Shown: positions 1 through 11,930 of the stretch, one piece after another | How the letters are laid out: every line of letters begins with the position of its first letter | Position numbering within the stretch: position 1 is the first letter of the stretch | Assembly: GCF_014268785.2 (NCBI RefSeq) | Contig: NZ_JABWRD020000002.1 | Coordinates: 248,001-312,000, forward strand | Reading direction: 5' to 3' | DNA from: Pseudomonas shirazensis | Lineage (GTDB): Bacteria > Pseudomonadota > Gammaproteobacteria > Pseudomonadales > Pseudomonadaceae | DNA length: 64,000 nucleotides | Notes under the pieces: model-generated | What the model saw: only the letters and a program-made list of their open reading frames with translations | The model's database searches: none | What the model was told of the DNA's origin: nothing | Made by a program: the position numbers and the translations under genes

Positions 1-101
1 AATTAACTAGTAATTTTATAACTGGCAACGTTATTGCTAACCAATCCTCTACCAAGAGCGCGGACGACCGCGCCAACGCCCTGTTTCTTTGAGGAATCCC
101 C
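1..101 (+). promoter_or_regulatory. upstream region of gcvH (partial)
   Basis: This is the AT-rich leader in front of gcvH, cut by the window edge. The only clear element is a ribosome binding site, TGAGGAAT, about 6 bases before the gcvH ATG at 102. Too little of the leader is present to judge whether a promoter or glycine-sensing RNA lies further upstream. Confidence 0.4.
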
Positions 102-485
102 ATGAGCGAATTGCGTTTCACTGAAGATCACGAATGGCTGCGCAGCGAAGCCGACGGCAGCGTCACCGTAGGCATCACCGCCTTTGCCCAGAACGCCTTG
201 GGTGACGTGGTGTACGTGCAACTGCCTGAGCTGCAGCACTACGAGCAAGGCGCAGAAGCCTCCACCGTGGAATCAGTGAAAGCCGCCAGTGGCGTGTACA
301 TGCCGCTGACCGGTGAAGTGCTCGAGGTCAATCAGCAACTGGCTGAAAACCCTGAACTGGTCAACGAAGACCCGTTGGGCGCAGGCTGGTTTTTCCGCTT
401 CCAGCCGGCCGATGCCGACGCCGTGGCTAAACTGCTTGACCAGGATGCCTACGACCGCCTGATCAAAGCCAACGCTGACGCTTGA
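102..485 (+). CDS. gcvH: glycine cleavage system H protein
   Basis: Lipoyl carrier of the cytoplasmic glycine cleavage complex. It carries the methylamine group from GcvP to GcvT and is reoxidised by the L protein (dihydrolipoamide dehydrogenase, not in this window). The 127 aa length is normal. The lipoylation motif ESVKAAS is present, with the modified lysine at about residue 60, between the usual H-protein beta strands (EDHEWL near the start, GWFFRF near the end). The gene has a good Shine-Dalgarno and is followed after 9 bases by gcvP, so the two are almost certainly cotranscribed. Pseudomonads commonly carry a second gcv cluster, so this may be one of two paralogues. Confidence 0.97.
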   Translation: MSELRFTEDHEWLRSEADGSVTVGITAFAQNALGDVVYVQLPELQHYEQGAEASTVESVKAASGVYMPLTGEVLEVNQQLAENPELVNEDPLGAGWFFRFQPADADAVAKLLDQDAYDRLIKANADA

Positions 486-494
486 GGACCGACC

Positions 495-3350
495 ATGACC
501 AGTAACCTCGGCACTGCCAACGAATTCATCGCCCGCCATATCGGCCCGCGCACCGCTGACGAGCAGAGCATGCTCGCCAAGTTGGGTTTTGACAGCCTCG
601 ACGCCATGAGCGCCGCGGTGATCCCCGACAGCATCAAGGGCACCAGCGTGCTCGGCAGCAGCGACGGCCAGAGTGAAGCCGAGGCGCTTGCCGCGCTGAA
701 AGCCATCGCTGGCAAGAACCAGCTGTTCAAAAGCCTGATCGGCCAGGGCTACTACAACACCCACACGCCTGCCCCGATCCTGCGCAACCTGCTGGAAAAC
801 CCGGCCTGGTACACCGCCTACACGCCTTACCAGCCAGAGATCTCCCAAGGTCGCCTGGAAGCCCTGCTGAACTTCCAGACCATGATCAGTGACCTGACCG
901 GACTGCCGATCGCCAACGCCTCGCTGCTCGACGAAGCCACCGCTGCCGCCGAAGCCATGACCTTCTGCAAGCGCCTGTCGAAAAACAAGGCCAGCCACAG
1001 CTTCTTCGCTTCGCAGCATTGCCACCCGCAGACCCTCGACGTACTGCGCACCCGTGCCGAGCCGTTGGGCATCGAAGTGGTGATCGGTGACGAGCGCACG
1101 CTGGATGACACCAGCCGCTTCTTCGGCGCACTGCTGCAATACCCGGCCAGCAATGGCGATGTGTTCGACTACCGCGAACTGGTCCAGCGCCTGCACGCCG
1201 GCAACGCCCTGGTCGCGGTGGCTGCTGACCTGCTGGCGCTGACCTTGCTGACCCCACCCGGTGAATTCGAAGCCGACGTGGCCATCGGCAGCGCGCAGCG
1301 CTTCGGCGTGCCGCTGGGCTTCGGCGGCCCGCATGCGGCCTACTTCGCCACCCGCGATGCATTCAAACGCGATATGCCAGGCCGCCTGGTCGGCGTGTCG
1401 ATTGACCGCTTCGGCAAGACCGCCCTGCGCCTGGCCATGCAGACCCGCGAGCAACATATCCGCCGCGAGAAGGCCACCAGCAACATCTGCACCGCGCAGG
1501 TCCTGCTGGCCAACATCGCCGGCATGTACGCCGTTTACCACGGCCCGGCTGGCCTCAAGCGCATCGCCGAGCGTACTCACGCGCTCACCGCAATTCTCGC
1601 CGCTGGCCTGGAGCAACTGGGCGTCACCCTGCAGACCCAGGCGTATTTCGACACGCTGACCCTGGCCACAGGCGCAACCACCGCCGCCCTGCACCACAAG
1701 GCCCGCGAGCAGCGCATCAACCTGCGCCAGATCGACGCCGAGCAGCTGGGCCTGTCGCTTGATGAAACCAGCACCCAGGCTGACGTCGAAGCGCTCTGGC
1801 AGCTATTTGCCGGCGAGCAGTCGCTGCCCGACTTCGCCGCCCTGGCTGCGGCTGATGAGTCTCACCTGCCAGCAGCGCTGCGTCGGCAGTCGGCGATCCT
1901 CGAACACCCGGTGTTCAACCGCTACCACAGCGAAACCGAGCTGATGCGCTACCTGCGCAAGCTGGCGGACAAGGACCTGGCGCTGGACCGCAGCATGATC
2001 CCGCTGGGCTCCTGCACCATGAAGCTCAACGCCGCCAGCGAAATGATCCCGGTAACCTGGGCCGAATTCGGCAACCTGCACCCGTTCGCCCCCGCCGAGC
2101 AAAGCCAGGGCTACCTGCAGATGACCAACGAGCTGGAGGCGATGCTCTGCGCTGCCACCGGCTATGACGCGGTGTCGCTGCAACCCAACGCCGGCTCCCA
2201 GGGCGAGTACGCCGGCTTGCTGGCGATCCGTGCCTACCACCGCAGCCGTGGTGACGCGCACCGCAATATCTGCCTGATCCCGTCGTCGGCACACGGCACC
2301 AACCCGGCTACCGCGCACATGGCAGGTATGCGTGTGGTAGTGACCGCCTGCGATGCGCGCGGCAACGTCGACATCGCCGACCTGCGCGCCAAGGCCGTCG
2401 AGCACCGCGAGCAGCTGGCAGCGATCATGATCACCTACCCGTCCACCCATGGCGTGTTCGAGGAAGCCATCGGCGAAATCTGCGCGATCATCCATGACAA
2501 CGGCGGCCAGGTGTACATCGACGGCGCCAACATGAACGCCATGGTCGGCCTGTGCGCGCCGGGCAAGTTCGGTGGCGACGTCTCGCACCTGAACCTGCAC
2601 AAGACCTTCTGCATCCCCCACGGCGGTGGCGGCCCGGGTGTCGGCCCGATTGGCGTCAAATCACACCTGGCGCCGTTCCTGCCCGGCCACGCGGCGCTGG
2701 AAAACACCACCGGTGCGGTCTGCGCCGCGCCGTTCGGCAGCGCCAGCATCCTGCCGATCACCTGGATGTACATCCGCATGATGGGTGGCGCTGGCCTGAC
2801 CCGCGCCTCGCAGATGGCCATCCTCAACGCCAACTACATCGCCCGCCGCCTGGAAGAGCACTATCCTGTGTTGTACACCGGCAGCAATGGCCTGGTGGCG
2901 CACGAGTGCATTCTTGACCTGCGCCCGCTCAAGGACAGCAGCGGCATCAGCGTCGATGACGTGGCCAAGCGCCTGATCGACTACGGCTTCCACGCCCCGA
3001 CCATGTCGTTCCCGGTGGCCGGCACGTTGATGATCGAGCCGACCGAGAGTGAATCGCGGGAAGAACTGGACCGCTTCTGCGATGCCATGATCAAGATTCG
3101 CGAAGAGATCCGCGCCGTCGAAAACGGCTATCTGGACAAGGATGACAACCCGCTGAAGAACGCCCCGCACACCGCTGCCGAGCTGGTCGGGGAATGGGCC
3201 CACGGCTACAGCCGCGAGCAGGCGGTGTATCCGCTGCCAAGCCTGGTTGAAGCCAAGTACTGGCCACCAGTGGGTCGGGTCGACAACGTGTTTGGTGATC
3301 GCAACCTGATCTGCGCCTGCCCGTCGATCGAGAGCTATCAGGACGTCTGA
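495..3350 (+). CDS. gcvP: glycine dehydrogenase (decarboxylating), P protein
   Basis: PLP enzyme that decarboxylates glycine and loads the aminomethyl group onto lipoyl-GcvH. At 951 aa it is the single-chain, homodimeric form, with N-terminal and C-terminal halves fused. The PLP-binding lysine is at about residue 703 in the motif [17 protein letters not shown], followed by the glycine-rich loop. The N terminus (FIARHIGP) is typical of the family. The ATG follows GAGGACCGACC, a reasonable binding site, 9 bases after gcvH. A perfect hairpin lies between its stop and sdaA, so the downstream genes may be expressed at a different level. Confidence 0.97.
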   Translation: MTSNLGTANEFIARHIGPRTADEQSMLAKLGFDSLDAMSAAVIPDSIKGTSVLGSSDGQSEAEALAALKAIAGKNQLFKSLIGQGYYNTHTPAPILRNLLENPAWYTAYTPYQPEISQGRLEALLNFQTMISDLTGLPIANASLLDEATAAAEAMTFCKRLSKNKASHSFFASQHCHPQTLDVLRTRAEPLGIEVVIGDERTLDDTSRFFGALLQYPASNGDVFDYRELVQRLHAGNALVAVAADLLALTLLTPPGEFEADVAIGSAQRFGVPLGFGGPHAAYFATRDAFKRDMPGRLVGVSIDRFGKTALRLAMQTREQHIRREKATSNICTAQVLLANIAGMYAVYHGPAGLKRIAERTHALTAILAAGLEQLGVTLQTQAYFDTLTLATGATTAALHHKAREQRINLRQIDAEQLGLSLDETSTQADVEALWQLFAGEQSLPDFAALAAADESHLPAALRRQSAILEHPVFNRYHSETELMRYLRKLADKDLALDRSMIPLGSCTMKLNAASEMIPVTWAEFGNLHPFAPAEQSQGYLQMTNELEAMLCAATGYDAVSLQPNAGSQGEYAGLLAIRAYHRSRGDAHRNICLIPSSAHGTNPATAHMAGMRVVVTACDARGNVDIADLRAKAVEHREQLAAIMITYPSTHGVFEEAIGEICAIIHDNGGQVYIDGANMNAMVGLCAPGKFGGDVSHLNLHKTFCIPHGGGGPGVGPIGVKSHLAPFLPGHAALENTTGAVCAAPFGSASILPITWMYIRMMGGAGLTRASQMAILNANYIARRLEEHYPVLYTGSNGLVAHECILDLRPLKDSSGISVDDVAKRLIDYGFHAPTMSFPVAGTLMIEPTESESREELDRFCDAMIKIREEIRAVENGYLDKDDNPLKNAPHTAAELVGEWAHGYSREQAVYPLPSLVEAKYWPPVGRVDNVFGDRNLICACPSIESYQDV

Positions 3351-3359
3351 TAGCCGCCT

Positions 3360-3384
3360 CGCCCGCCTCCACTGGAGGCGGGCG
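3360..3384 (+). terminator. hairpin between gcvP and sdaA
   Basis: An 11-bp perfect GC-rich stem (3360-3370 with 3374-3384) closed by a 3-base loop sits just after the gcvP stop codon. There is no T-run after it, so it is more likely an attenuator or 3'-end-stabilising structure than a full intrinsic terminator. The sdaA ribosome binding site (GAGGAGCA) lies downstream at about 3408. Confidence 0.5.
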
Positions 3385-3419
3385 CACCCGACAGCCAGGC
3401 CTGTTCCGAGGAGCAATCC

Positions 3420-4796
<1,377 letters not shown>

Positions 4797-4822
4797 TCTG
4801 AACCACTCTCAAGGAGTCACCG

Positions 4823-5947
4823 ATGTCCGAAGTACAGCTGCACAAGACCCCGCTGCACGCGCTGCACCTGGAACTGGGCGCGCGCATGGTGCCGTTCGCC
4901 GGTTATGACATGCCGGTGCAGTACCCGCTCGGCGTGCTCAAAGAACACCAGCACACCCGCGCCCAGGCCGGTTTGTTCGACGTCTCGCACATGGGCCAGA
5001 TCCGCCTCAGCGGCAGCGCTGCGGCGCAGGCGCTGGAAACCCTGGTACCGGTCGACATCATCGACCTACCAGTCGGCATGCAGCGTTATGCGATGTTCAC
5101 CAACGACGCTGGCGGCATTCTGGATGACTTGATGGTGGCCAACCTGGGCAACGATGAGTTGCTGCTGGTGGTCAATGCTGCCTGCAAGGAGCAGGACCTG
5201 GCGCACCTGCGCCAACACCTCGAAGGCCAGTGCGAGATCCAGCCGCTGTTTACCGAGCGTGCGCTCCTAGCCCTGCAAGGCCCGGCCGCGGTAACGGTGC
5301 TGGCGCGCCTGACGCCAGAGGTAGCGAGCATGACCTTCATGCAGTTCCGTGCAGTCAAGTTGCTCGGTCTGGACTGCTACGTCAGCCGCTCGGGTTACAC
5401 CGGCGAAGATGGTTACGAGATTTCGGTACCGGCCGAAGGTGCAGAGCTGCTGGCCCGGCGCCTGCTGCAAGAGCCTGAAGTGCAGGCCATCGGCCTTGGC
5501 GCGCGGGACTCGCTGCGCCTGGAAGCCGGCCTGTGCCTGTATGGGCATGACATGGACAGCACGACCACACCGATCGAGGCCAGCCTGCTCTGGGCCATAT
5601 CCAAGGTACGCCGCGCCGACGGCGAACGTGCCGGTGGCTTCCCCGGTGCCGAGCAGATCTTCGCCCAACAGCACCAGGGCGTGGCGCGTAAACGGGTCGG
5701 TTTGCTGCCGCAGGAACGGACTCCGGTGCGTGAGGGCGCCGAGATTGTCGATGCCTCCGGCAAGGTAGTCGGCAAGGTCTGCAGCGGCGGCTTCGGTCCG
5801 ACCCTGGGAGCACCGCTTGCGATGGGCTACGTGGACCTCGCCCACACCGCACTCGACACTCCCCTGAATGCGGTAGTGCGGGGTAAGAACGTGCCGTTGA
5901 AAGTGAGCAAGATGCCTTTTGTTGCGCCACGTTACTACCGCGGCTAA
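4823..5947 (+). CDS. gcvT: aminomethyltransferase, glycine cleavage T protein
   Basis: Transfers the one-carbon unit from aminomethyl-lipoyl-GcvH to tetrahydrofolate, releasing ammonia. The 374 aa chain shows the GcvT fold from the N terminus (KTPLHALHLELGARMVPFAGYDMPVQYP), the FDVSHMGQ loop and a C-terminal domain ending PFVAPRYYRG. The gene starts 26 bases after sdaA with AAGGAGTCACCG before the ATG, so it is probably part of the same transcript. It is the last gene of the glycine cleavage cluster here. Confidence 0.96.
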   Translation: MSEVQLHKTPLHALHLELGARMVPFAGYDMPVQYPLGVLKEHQHTRAQAGLFDVSHMGQIRLSGSAAAQALETLVPVDIIDLPVGMQRYAMFTNDAGGILDDLMVANLGNDELLLVVNAACKEQDLAHLRQHLEGQCEIQPLFTERALLALQGPAAVTVLARLTPEVASMTFMQFRAVKLLGLDCYVSRSGYTGEDGYEISVPAEGAELLARRLLQEPEVQAIGLGARDSLRLEAGLCLYGHDMDSTTTPIEASLLWAISKVRRADGERAGGFPGAEQIFAQQHQGVARKRVGLLPQERTPVREGAEIVDASGKVVGKVCSGGFGPTLGAPLAMGYVDLAHTALDTPLNAVVRGKNVPLKVSKMPFVAPRYYRG

Positions 5948-6282
5948 GCCGGCCTGCTTATTCGATTTCGAACCTGTTCGATAACTTTTTGAAAATGGCG
6001 CCAGCCCAGGCGCCATGGTATCTGGAGCACTATTAAACAGTGCGCCTGAGATCCTGTTATTGGGTGTTATGCGAGGGCTTGTCATGGTCGCAAAAGTTGG
6101 CGTACATTCAGCCCACTGTGTTTGCATGGGTCGCAATTGATCGTGACTTGGGCCAGTAGCCGCGGTCCGCTACAACCCGTTCGACGACGCTTGGTTTCCT
6201 GCACTACAGCGTAATTTTGCCGACTGCCTGCAACAGCAGTGCGCGGTTATCACCCTCTAGAAGATTCATGGGAAACAAGACA
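5948..6282 (+). promoter_or_regulatory. intergenic region and long leader of the cold-shock gene
   Basis: About 335 bases without a credible gene. After gcvT there is an 8-bp hairpin (5995-6002 with 6009-6016) lacking a T-run, possibly the gcvT 3' end. The remainder probably contains the promoter and a long 5' leader for the cold-shock gene, as is usual for cspA-type mRNAs, but I could not pick a convincing -35/-10 pair. Confidence 0.35.
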
Positions 6283-6495
6283 ATGGCTCAGCGTCAGAAC
6301 GGTACCGTCAAATGGTTCAACGATGAAAAAGGCTACGGCTTCATCACCCCGGAAAGCGGCGCGGACTTGTTCGTGCACTTTCGCGCAATCCAGGGCGACG
6401 GCTTCAAGACCTTGAAAGAAGGCCAGAAGGTCAGCTTCGTGGCAACTCAGGGTCAAAAAGGCCTGCAGGCTGATGAAGTGCAAGTAATCGCCTGA
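6283..6495 (+). CDS. CspA-family cold-shock RNA-binding protein
   Basis: A 70 aa single cold-shock domain protein. It carries the RNP1-type motif KGYGFITP (residues about 17-24) and the RNP2-type motif DLFVHF, with the family start [12 protein letters not shown]. Such proteins bind single-stranded RNA and DNA and melt mRNA secondary structure. I chose the ATG at 6283, giving MAQRQNG, because it matches the standard family length; an in-frame ATG at 6268 would add five residues and cannot be excluded. The gene is monocistronic and is followed directly by a strong terminator. Confidence 0.93.
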   Translation: MAQRQNGTVKWFNDEKGYGFITPESGADLFVHFRAIQGDGFKTLKEGQKVSFVATQGQKGLQADEVQVIA

Positions 6496-6505
6496 CAACT
6501 GATAT

Positions 6506-6541
6506 AAAAAAGCCCCCGCATTGACATGCGGGGGCTTTTTT
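6506..6541 (+). terminator. rho-independent terminator of the cold-shock gene
   Basis: A 10-bp perfect stem AGCCCCCGCA / TGCGGGGGCT (6511-6520 with 6527-6536) with a 6-base loop, followed by six Ts and preceded by six As. It is a textbook intrinsic terminator and could work in both directions. Confidence 0.93.
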
Positions 6542-6589
6542 ACGCCTGCAATTTCATAGAATGCGCTTTTGGCCTGACGAGTTGCCTGC

Positions 6590-7078
6590 ATGCCCAAACA
6601 CACCCTGCACCCCCAAGGCGAGTTCCCACCCGCCGGCCTCGGGCGCCGACTGGCGGCGATGTTCTACGACTTTCTGCTGTGCACGGCACTGCTGATCGTC
6701 ACCGCCGGGGCGTACAAGCTGATCCAGATGTCGATCATTGGCCAGGAGCGCATGCGCACCCTCACCGACGCCGGCGCGCTGGATGGCGACCCGCTGCTGT
6801 CGACGGTACTGCTGTTCGCGCTGTTCGGTTTCTTCGCCAAATTCTGGACCCACGGCGGCCAGACCCTGGGCATGCAGGTATGGGGCGTACGAGTACAGAA
6901 CGCCGACGGCAGCGCCATCAGCCTGTGGCAGGCGCTGTTGCGTTTTGTCGTGTCGATTGCGTCATGGCTATGCCTGGGCCTGGGCTTTGTCTGGGCACTG
7001 TTCGACAAACGCAAACGCTGCTGGCATGACATCTATTCGCAGACGGAGTTGGTGCGCGTGCCAAAGCAGAAGAAGTGA
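6590..7078 (+). CDS. RDD family membrane protein
   Basis: A 162 aa integral membrane protein with the RDD signature arrangement: GLGRRLAAMFYDFLL at residues about 16-30 (the R and D of the family motif), and three hydrophobic segments at roughly 25-44, 65-83 and 115-140. The third is followed by the family's basic end (FDKRKRCWHDIYSQTELV). The function of most RDD proteins is unknown; some have been linked to ion or solute transport. It begins about 50 bases after the cold-shock terminator and therefore has its own transcript. The start at 6590 is the first ATG in frame. Confidence 0.85.
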   Translation: MPKHTLHPQGEFPPAGLGRRLAAMFYDFLLCTALLIVTAGAYKLIQMSIIGQERMRTLTDAGALDGDPLLSTVLLFALFGFFAKFWTHGGQTLGMQVWGVRVQNADGSAISLWQALLRFVVSIASWLCLGLGFVWALFDKRKRCWHDIYSQTELVRVPKQKK

Positions 7079-7489
7079 TTCTGAGCCGTTGAGAACATAG
7101 CAGCCAAGCCGCTCAAGCTCTGCGCCAGCGCAGCGAGGCGTGCCCTTGATCTTGATCTGCTTTTGATCTTGATCTACCGGCGACTCAGGAGGCCGAGCGC
7201 AGGTCTTGCGGAGGGAGGTGCCGGCCATGGATGGCCGGCAAGCGCTGCGGCCCAGGATGGGCCGTACAGCGCGGTCCTCCCGGGAGCAAGACCGGAGCGA
7301 GGGAACCCCGCAGCGCAGCGAAGGGGCCGGATGTGGAGCCAAGCCCTTTTTTGGTTACTTTTTTGGGGCGCGGCGTTTGCCAAAAAAGTAACTCGCCGTA
7401 AAGGCGAAAGGGGCCCGATCAGCCACCAAAAACTCCGGAGAAGCTCCCATTGAGCGCGAACAGCCCAAATATAGCCCGGACCGCCCCGG
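7079..7489. repeat. 411-bp gene-free region holding a dispersed Pseudomonas-type repeat
   Basis: No credible gene. From about 7140 there are reiterated TTGATCT units (TTGATCTTGATC, then again after TGCTTT). A GC-rich block follows, containing the short palindrome GCCGGCCATGGATGGCCGGC. Finally there is a perfect 13-bp inverted repeat, GTTACTTTTTTGG at 7354-7366 with CCAAAAAAGTAAC at 7380-7392, and CTCGCCGTAAAGGCGAAAG after it. From memory, this GTTACTTTTTTGG/CCAAAAAAGTAAC element recurs in intergenic regions of many Pseudomonas genomes. Only this one copy is in the window, so the repeat status is recalled, not shown here. The inverted repeat could serve as a bidirectional terminator between the RDD gene and lptG. 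Confidence 0.6.
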
Positions 7490-8551
7490 TCACCCCGCCC
7501 GACGCAGCAACCAAACCCCAGCCAACGCACAAATCCCCGCCGGCAACAGCACCGCCAACAACGGCGGGAAGCCAAACACCTGACTAGAAGGCCCCAGCAA
7601 ATCCTGAGCAATCTTGAAGGTAAACCCAACCAGCACACCGGTAAACACCCGCTGCCCCAAGGTCACCGACCGCAACGGCCCAAAGATAAACGAGATCGCC
7701 ATCAACACCAGCGCCGCCGTCACCACCGGTTGCAGCACCTTGCCCCAGAACGCCAACCAGTAACGCGCATTGTTCAGCCCCTGATCAGCCAGGTAATGGA
7801 TGTAATCCCACAACCCGGTAATCGACAGCGACTCAGGCGCCAACACCACGGTATTGAGCAGCTCAGGCGTAACCGACACATCCCAACGCTCTTCCGGCGC
7901 CTTGATCACCTCAGTGTGATCCCCGCGAAAGTGCGTAGTAGTGACGTCATTCAGCTGCCAATGATCAGTGCTGTAGGTAGCACGACGAGCAAAGCTCGAG
8001 GTGATGATCTTGCGCTCGGCATCAAAGCGATAACGGGTCACACCCAACAACAAGCCATTGGGCTGCACCGAGTTGATGTGCACATACTCATCACCCTGCC
8101 GGTGCCACATACCGCGCTTGGAGCTCTGCGCCTCACCGCCACCCTGAGCAAGCGACCGCTCGGCCTGCCCCTTGTTCTCCGTCACCGGCGCGATGTATTC
8201 GCCGATCAACAGACCAACCAGCATCAGTACCAGCATCGGTTTCATCACTGCCCAGACGATGCGGCCGATGGACACGCCCGCCGCACGCATGATGGTCAGC
8301 TCGCTGCTGCTGGCCAGGCTGCCAAGACCAATCAGACAGCCGATCAAGGCCGCCATCGGCAGCATCTCGTATAGCCGCCGCGGCGCGGTCAGTAACACGA
8401 AGTAACTGGCGTCGAGCACGCTGTAGGTGTCGCTCAGGTCACCCATCTCATCGATGAAGGCAAACAGCGAAGCCAGCCCGAGAATGATGCCGAGGACCGC
8501 CAGAATGGCCACCAGCACGCTCATGCCGATATAACGATCAAGCTTGGCCAC
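7490..8551 (-). CDS. lptG: LPS export ABC transporter permease LptG
   Basis: Inner-membrane permease that, with LptF and two LptB ATPases, extracts LPS from the inner membrane and passes it to LptC/LptA. The 353 aa chain has the YjgP/YjgQ layout: membrane helices near 10-30, 55-80 and 100-120, a periplasmic beta-jellyroll domain in the middle, and three C-terminal helices from about 270 to the end. The LIGEYIAPVTENKG segment after helix 3 is typical of the family. Its start overlaps the lptF stop by 14 bases, showing translational coupling. LptC, LptA and LptB are encoded in this same window at 31849-33661. Confidence 0.95.
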   Translation of the reverse strand: MAKLDRYIGMSVLVAILAVLGIILGLASLFAFIDEMGDLSDTYSVLDASYFVLLTAPRRLYEMLPMAALIGCLIGLGSLASSSELTIMRAAGVSIGRIVWAVMKPMLVLMLVGLLIGEYIAPVTENKGQAERSLAQGGGEAQSSKRGMWHRQGDEYVHINSVQPNGLLLGVTRYRFDAERKIITSSFARRATYSTDHWQLNDVTTTHFRGDHTEVIKAPEERWDVSVTPELLNTVVLAPESLSITGLWDYIHYLADQGLNNARYWLAFWGKVLQPVVTAALVLMAISFIFGPLRSVTLGQRVFTGVLVGFTFKIAQDLLGPSSQVFGFPPLLAVLLPAGICALAGVWLLRRAG

Positions 8552-9659
8552 GGGTCACCTCCGCGCGCCGTGCAGCCTGTTTCAGGCGCATCGGTTCCCA
8601 GTACATCAGGCCCAGGCCGATGAGCAGGAACAACCCATGCACCCACCACATGCCCAGGGCGATTGGCAGCTTGCCCTTCTCGAGGGCGCCGCGTACGGAA
8701 ATCAGCATTGTCAGGTAAGCCATGTAGAGAAGAATCGCCGGCAACAGCTTGAGGAAGCGCCCTTGGCGTGGGTTGACCCGCGACAGCGGCACCGCCATCA
8801 AGGTCACGATGAATACCAGCAGCGGCAGCGACAAGCGCCATTGCAGCTCGGCGCGCTCACGCAGGCCCGTCTGGCCGAACAGCTCGGAAGTCGGGATGGC
8901 TTCACGCTCGGTGACTTCTTCGCTGACTTCAGGCTTGGGCAGCAAGACGCCATAAGTGTCGTACTTGATCGCACGGTAATCGGCCTGGCCGGGGTTACCG
9001 TCGTAGCGGTAGCCGTTTTCCAGCACCAGATAGCGGTTGCCGTCGGCCTGTACTTCCTGGTGGCCCTTTTCAGCCACCAGTACCGAAGGCGCGCGGTCCT
9101 TGGTCTTGTCCTGGTTGAAGCGCTTCTCGGAGATGAACACGCCACTGAGGTTGACGCGGTCGTCCGACAGTTGCTCGGTGTAGGTCACCCGCGAGCCGTC
9201 ACGCAAGGTCTGGAAACGCCCAGGCACCAAGGTATCGAACTCGGTCAGCGCATCCTGCTGAGAGATGATCTGCTGCACCTGCGCGACGCCCTGCGGGGCC
9301 AGGCTCAGGCTCAGCCAGGCCACCAGCAGTGCCACCAGCGCAGCCGGTGCCAAGGTCATGGCGAGCAGACGCTGCTGGCTCATGCCGGTGGCAGACAGCA
9401 CGGTCATTTCGCTTTCCAGGTACAGCCGGCCATAAGCCAGCAAGATACCCAGGAACAGCCCCAATGGCAGGATCAACTGCAGGAAACCCGGCAGCCGGAA
9501 GCCCATGATCAGGAACAGCACGCTCGGGTCAAGAACCCCCTGTGCGGCCTGCGCCAGGTATTTGATGAAACGCCCGCTCATGATGATCACCAGCAGCACA
9601 GCGCTGACGGCGCTCAAGGTCAGCAGGACCTCGCGGGACAAATAACGAAAGACGATCAA
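8538..9659 (-). CDS. lptF: LPS export ABC transporter permease LptF
   Basis: Partner permease of LptG in the LptB2FG exporter. It has N-terminal helices (LLTLSAVSAVLLVIIMSGRF; PGFLQLILPLGLFLGILLAYG), a periplasmic jellyroll domain at about 130-260 and three C-terminal helices. I place the start at a TTG at 9659, giving M-IVFRYLSREV, because GGAG lies 8 bases upstream and family members begin at this point. The frame stays open to 9695, but the extra 12 codons (ASAPDNPGVSG) are not family-like. The resulting length is 373 aa. A good promoter match lies about 100 bases upstream, and the gene is divergent from pepA. Confidence 0.94.
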   Translation of the reverse strand: MIVFRYLSREVLLTLSAVSAVLLVIIMSGRFIKYLAQAAQGVLDPSVLFLIMGFRLPGFLQLILPLGLFLGILLAYGRLYLESEMTVLSATGMSQQRLLAMTLAPAALVALLVAWLSLSLAPQGVAQVQQIISQQDALTEFDTLVPGRFQTLRDGSRVTYTEQLSDDRVNLSGVFISEKRFNQDKTKDRAPSVLVAEKGHQEVQADGNRYLVLENGYRYDGNPGQADYRAIKYDTYGVLLPKPEVSEEVTEREAIPTSELFGQTGLRERAELQWRLSLPLLVFIVTLMAVPLSRVNPRQGRFLKLLPAILLYMAYLTMLISVRGALEKGKLPIALGMWWVHGLFLLIGLGLMYWEPMRLKQAARRAEVTRGQA

Positions 9660-9763
9660 ACCAGACACTCCTGGGTTGTCAGGGGCGGACGCCAAACAAT
9701 GGCTTCAGACAGCCAAGACCAATGCCGGTTCGCCAGGGGCGAACCTCCATGTAAAGTGCGCGC

Positions 9764-9792
9764 ATTATCCTGTGATTGCCCTCGCCTGTCAC
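9764..9792 (-). promoter_or_regulatory. putative sigma-70 promoter of lptFG
   Basis: On the minus strand: -35 GTGACA (9787-9792; one mismatch to TTGACA), a 17-base spacer, and -10 GATAAT (9764-9769; one mismatch to TATAAT). The predicted transcript would start near 9757, about 100 bases before the lptF start. It lies in the roughly 300-bp divergent gap between lptF and pepA. No equally good promoter for pepA was seen on the other strand. Confidence 0.6.
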
Positions 9793-9940
9793 TTGGCTAC
9801 GCATCAGCGCAGACATCGGGGTTGTCAGCACGCTTGCGCGAGGCTCAAACTGGCAGCTTTCCTGCTGGCACGCGAGTACGCGGCCAGGCTCGCATCGAGC
9901 GTATCCAGGGCTGACGAAAGCCCATGCGCTATCTGACTGA

Positions 9941-11449
<1,509 letters not shown>

Positions 11450-11457
11450 CCGGGCAG

Positions 11458-11483
11458 GGCGGCAGCCCGCAGGGGCTGCCGCC
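11458..11483 (+). terminator. hairpin between pepA and holC
   Basis: An 11-bp perfect stem (GGCGGCAGCCC with its complement at 11473-11483) and a 4-base loop, starting 9 bases after the pepA stop. No T-run follows, so this may only attenuate transcription or protect the pepA 3' end before holC at 11497. Confidence 0.45.
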
Positions 11484-11496
11484 AACGGACTGAATC

Positions 11497-11925
11497 ATGA
11501 GCCAAGTAGACTTCTATGTGCTGCCCACCGACGCCCTCGACGCACGGTTGGATTTTGCCTGCAAGCTGTGCGAGAAAGCCTGGCGGCTGGGCCATCAGGT
11601 GTACCTGCATTGCGAGGATGCCGACCAGCGCGCTCAGCTCGACCAACGCCTGTGGCAGTTCAAGGGCGAAGCCTTTGTGCCCCACGATCTGGCCGAGGTC
11701 GATGCCAACGCCGTGGTGGTGCTGGGTCTGGGCAACGATGCCGGCAGCCATGCCGACCTGCTGATCAACCTTGGCGGCGAAGTGCCAGGCTTTGTCGGCA
11801 ACTTCCAGCGTGTAGCGGAAATCGTCGTCGAGGCGCCAGCGATTCGCGAGGCGGCCCGAGAACGGTTCCGTTTCTACCGGGAACAGGGCTATGCTCTGCA
11901 CAATCACCGCCTACAGCGACTTTAA
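11497..11925 (+). CDS. holC: DNA polymerase III subunit chi
   Basis: Clamp-loader accessory subunit that links the replicative polymerase to SSB. It is 142 aa, with the family start (VDFYVLPTDALDARLDFACKLCEKAWRLGHQVYLHC) and the conserved end region (FRFYREQGYALHNHRLQRL). It lies between pepA and valS, the classical pepA-holC-valS order. The start ATG gives MSQVDFY; the stop is 5 bases before the next gene. Confidence 0.93.
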   Translation: MSQVDFYVLPTDALDARLDFACKLCEKAWRLGHQVYLHCEDADQRAQLDQRLWQFKGEAFVPHDLAEVDANAVVVLGLGNDAGSHADLLINLGGEVPGFVGNFQRVAEIVVEAPAIREAARERFRFYREQGYALHNHRLQRL

Positions 11926-11930
11926 CGACG

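Noticed and set aside
1..101. glycine riboswitch upstream of gcvH
   Set aside because: I looked for paired aptamer-like stems but only 101 bases are available and none was convincing; it may lie beyond the window edge.
273..1697. 474-codon frame antisense to gcvH/gcvP
   Set aside because: Shadow of gcvP; no ribosome binding site and no recognisable protein features.
7163..7453. 96-codon frame and others inside the repeat region
   Set aside because: They cross the inverted repeat and TTGATCT units, lack a ribosome binding site and have no protein-like composition.
8544..9914. 456-codon frame antisense to lptF
   Set aside because: Same signature of a shadow of a membrane protein (Gln/His-rich); lptF is clear.
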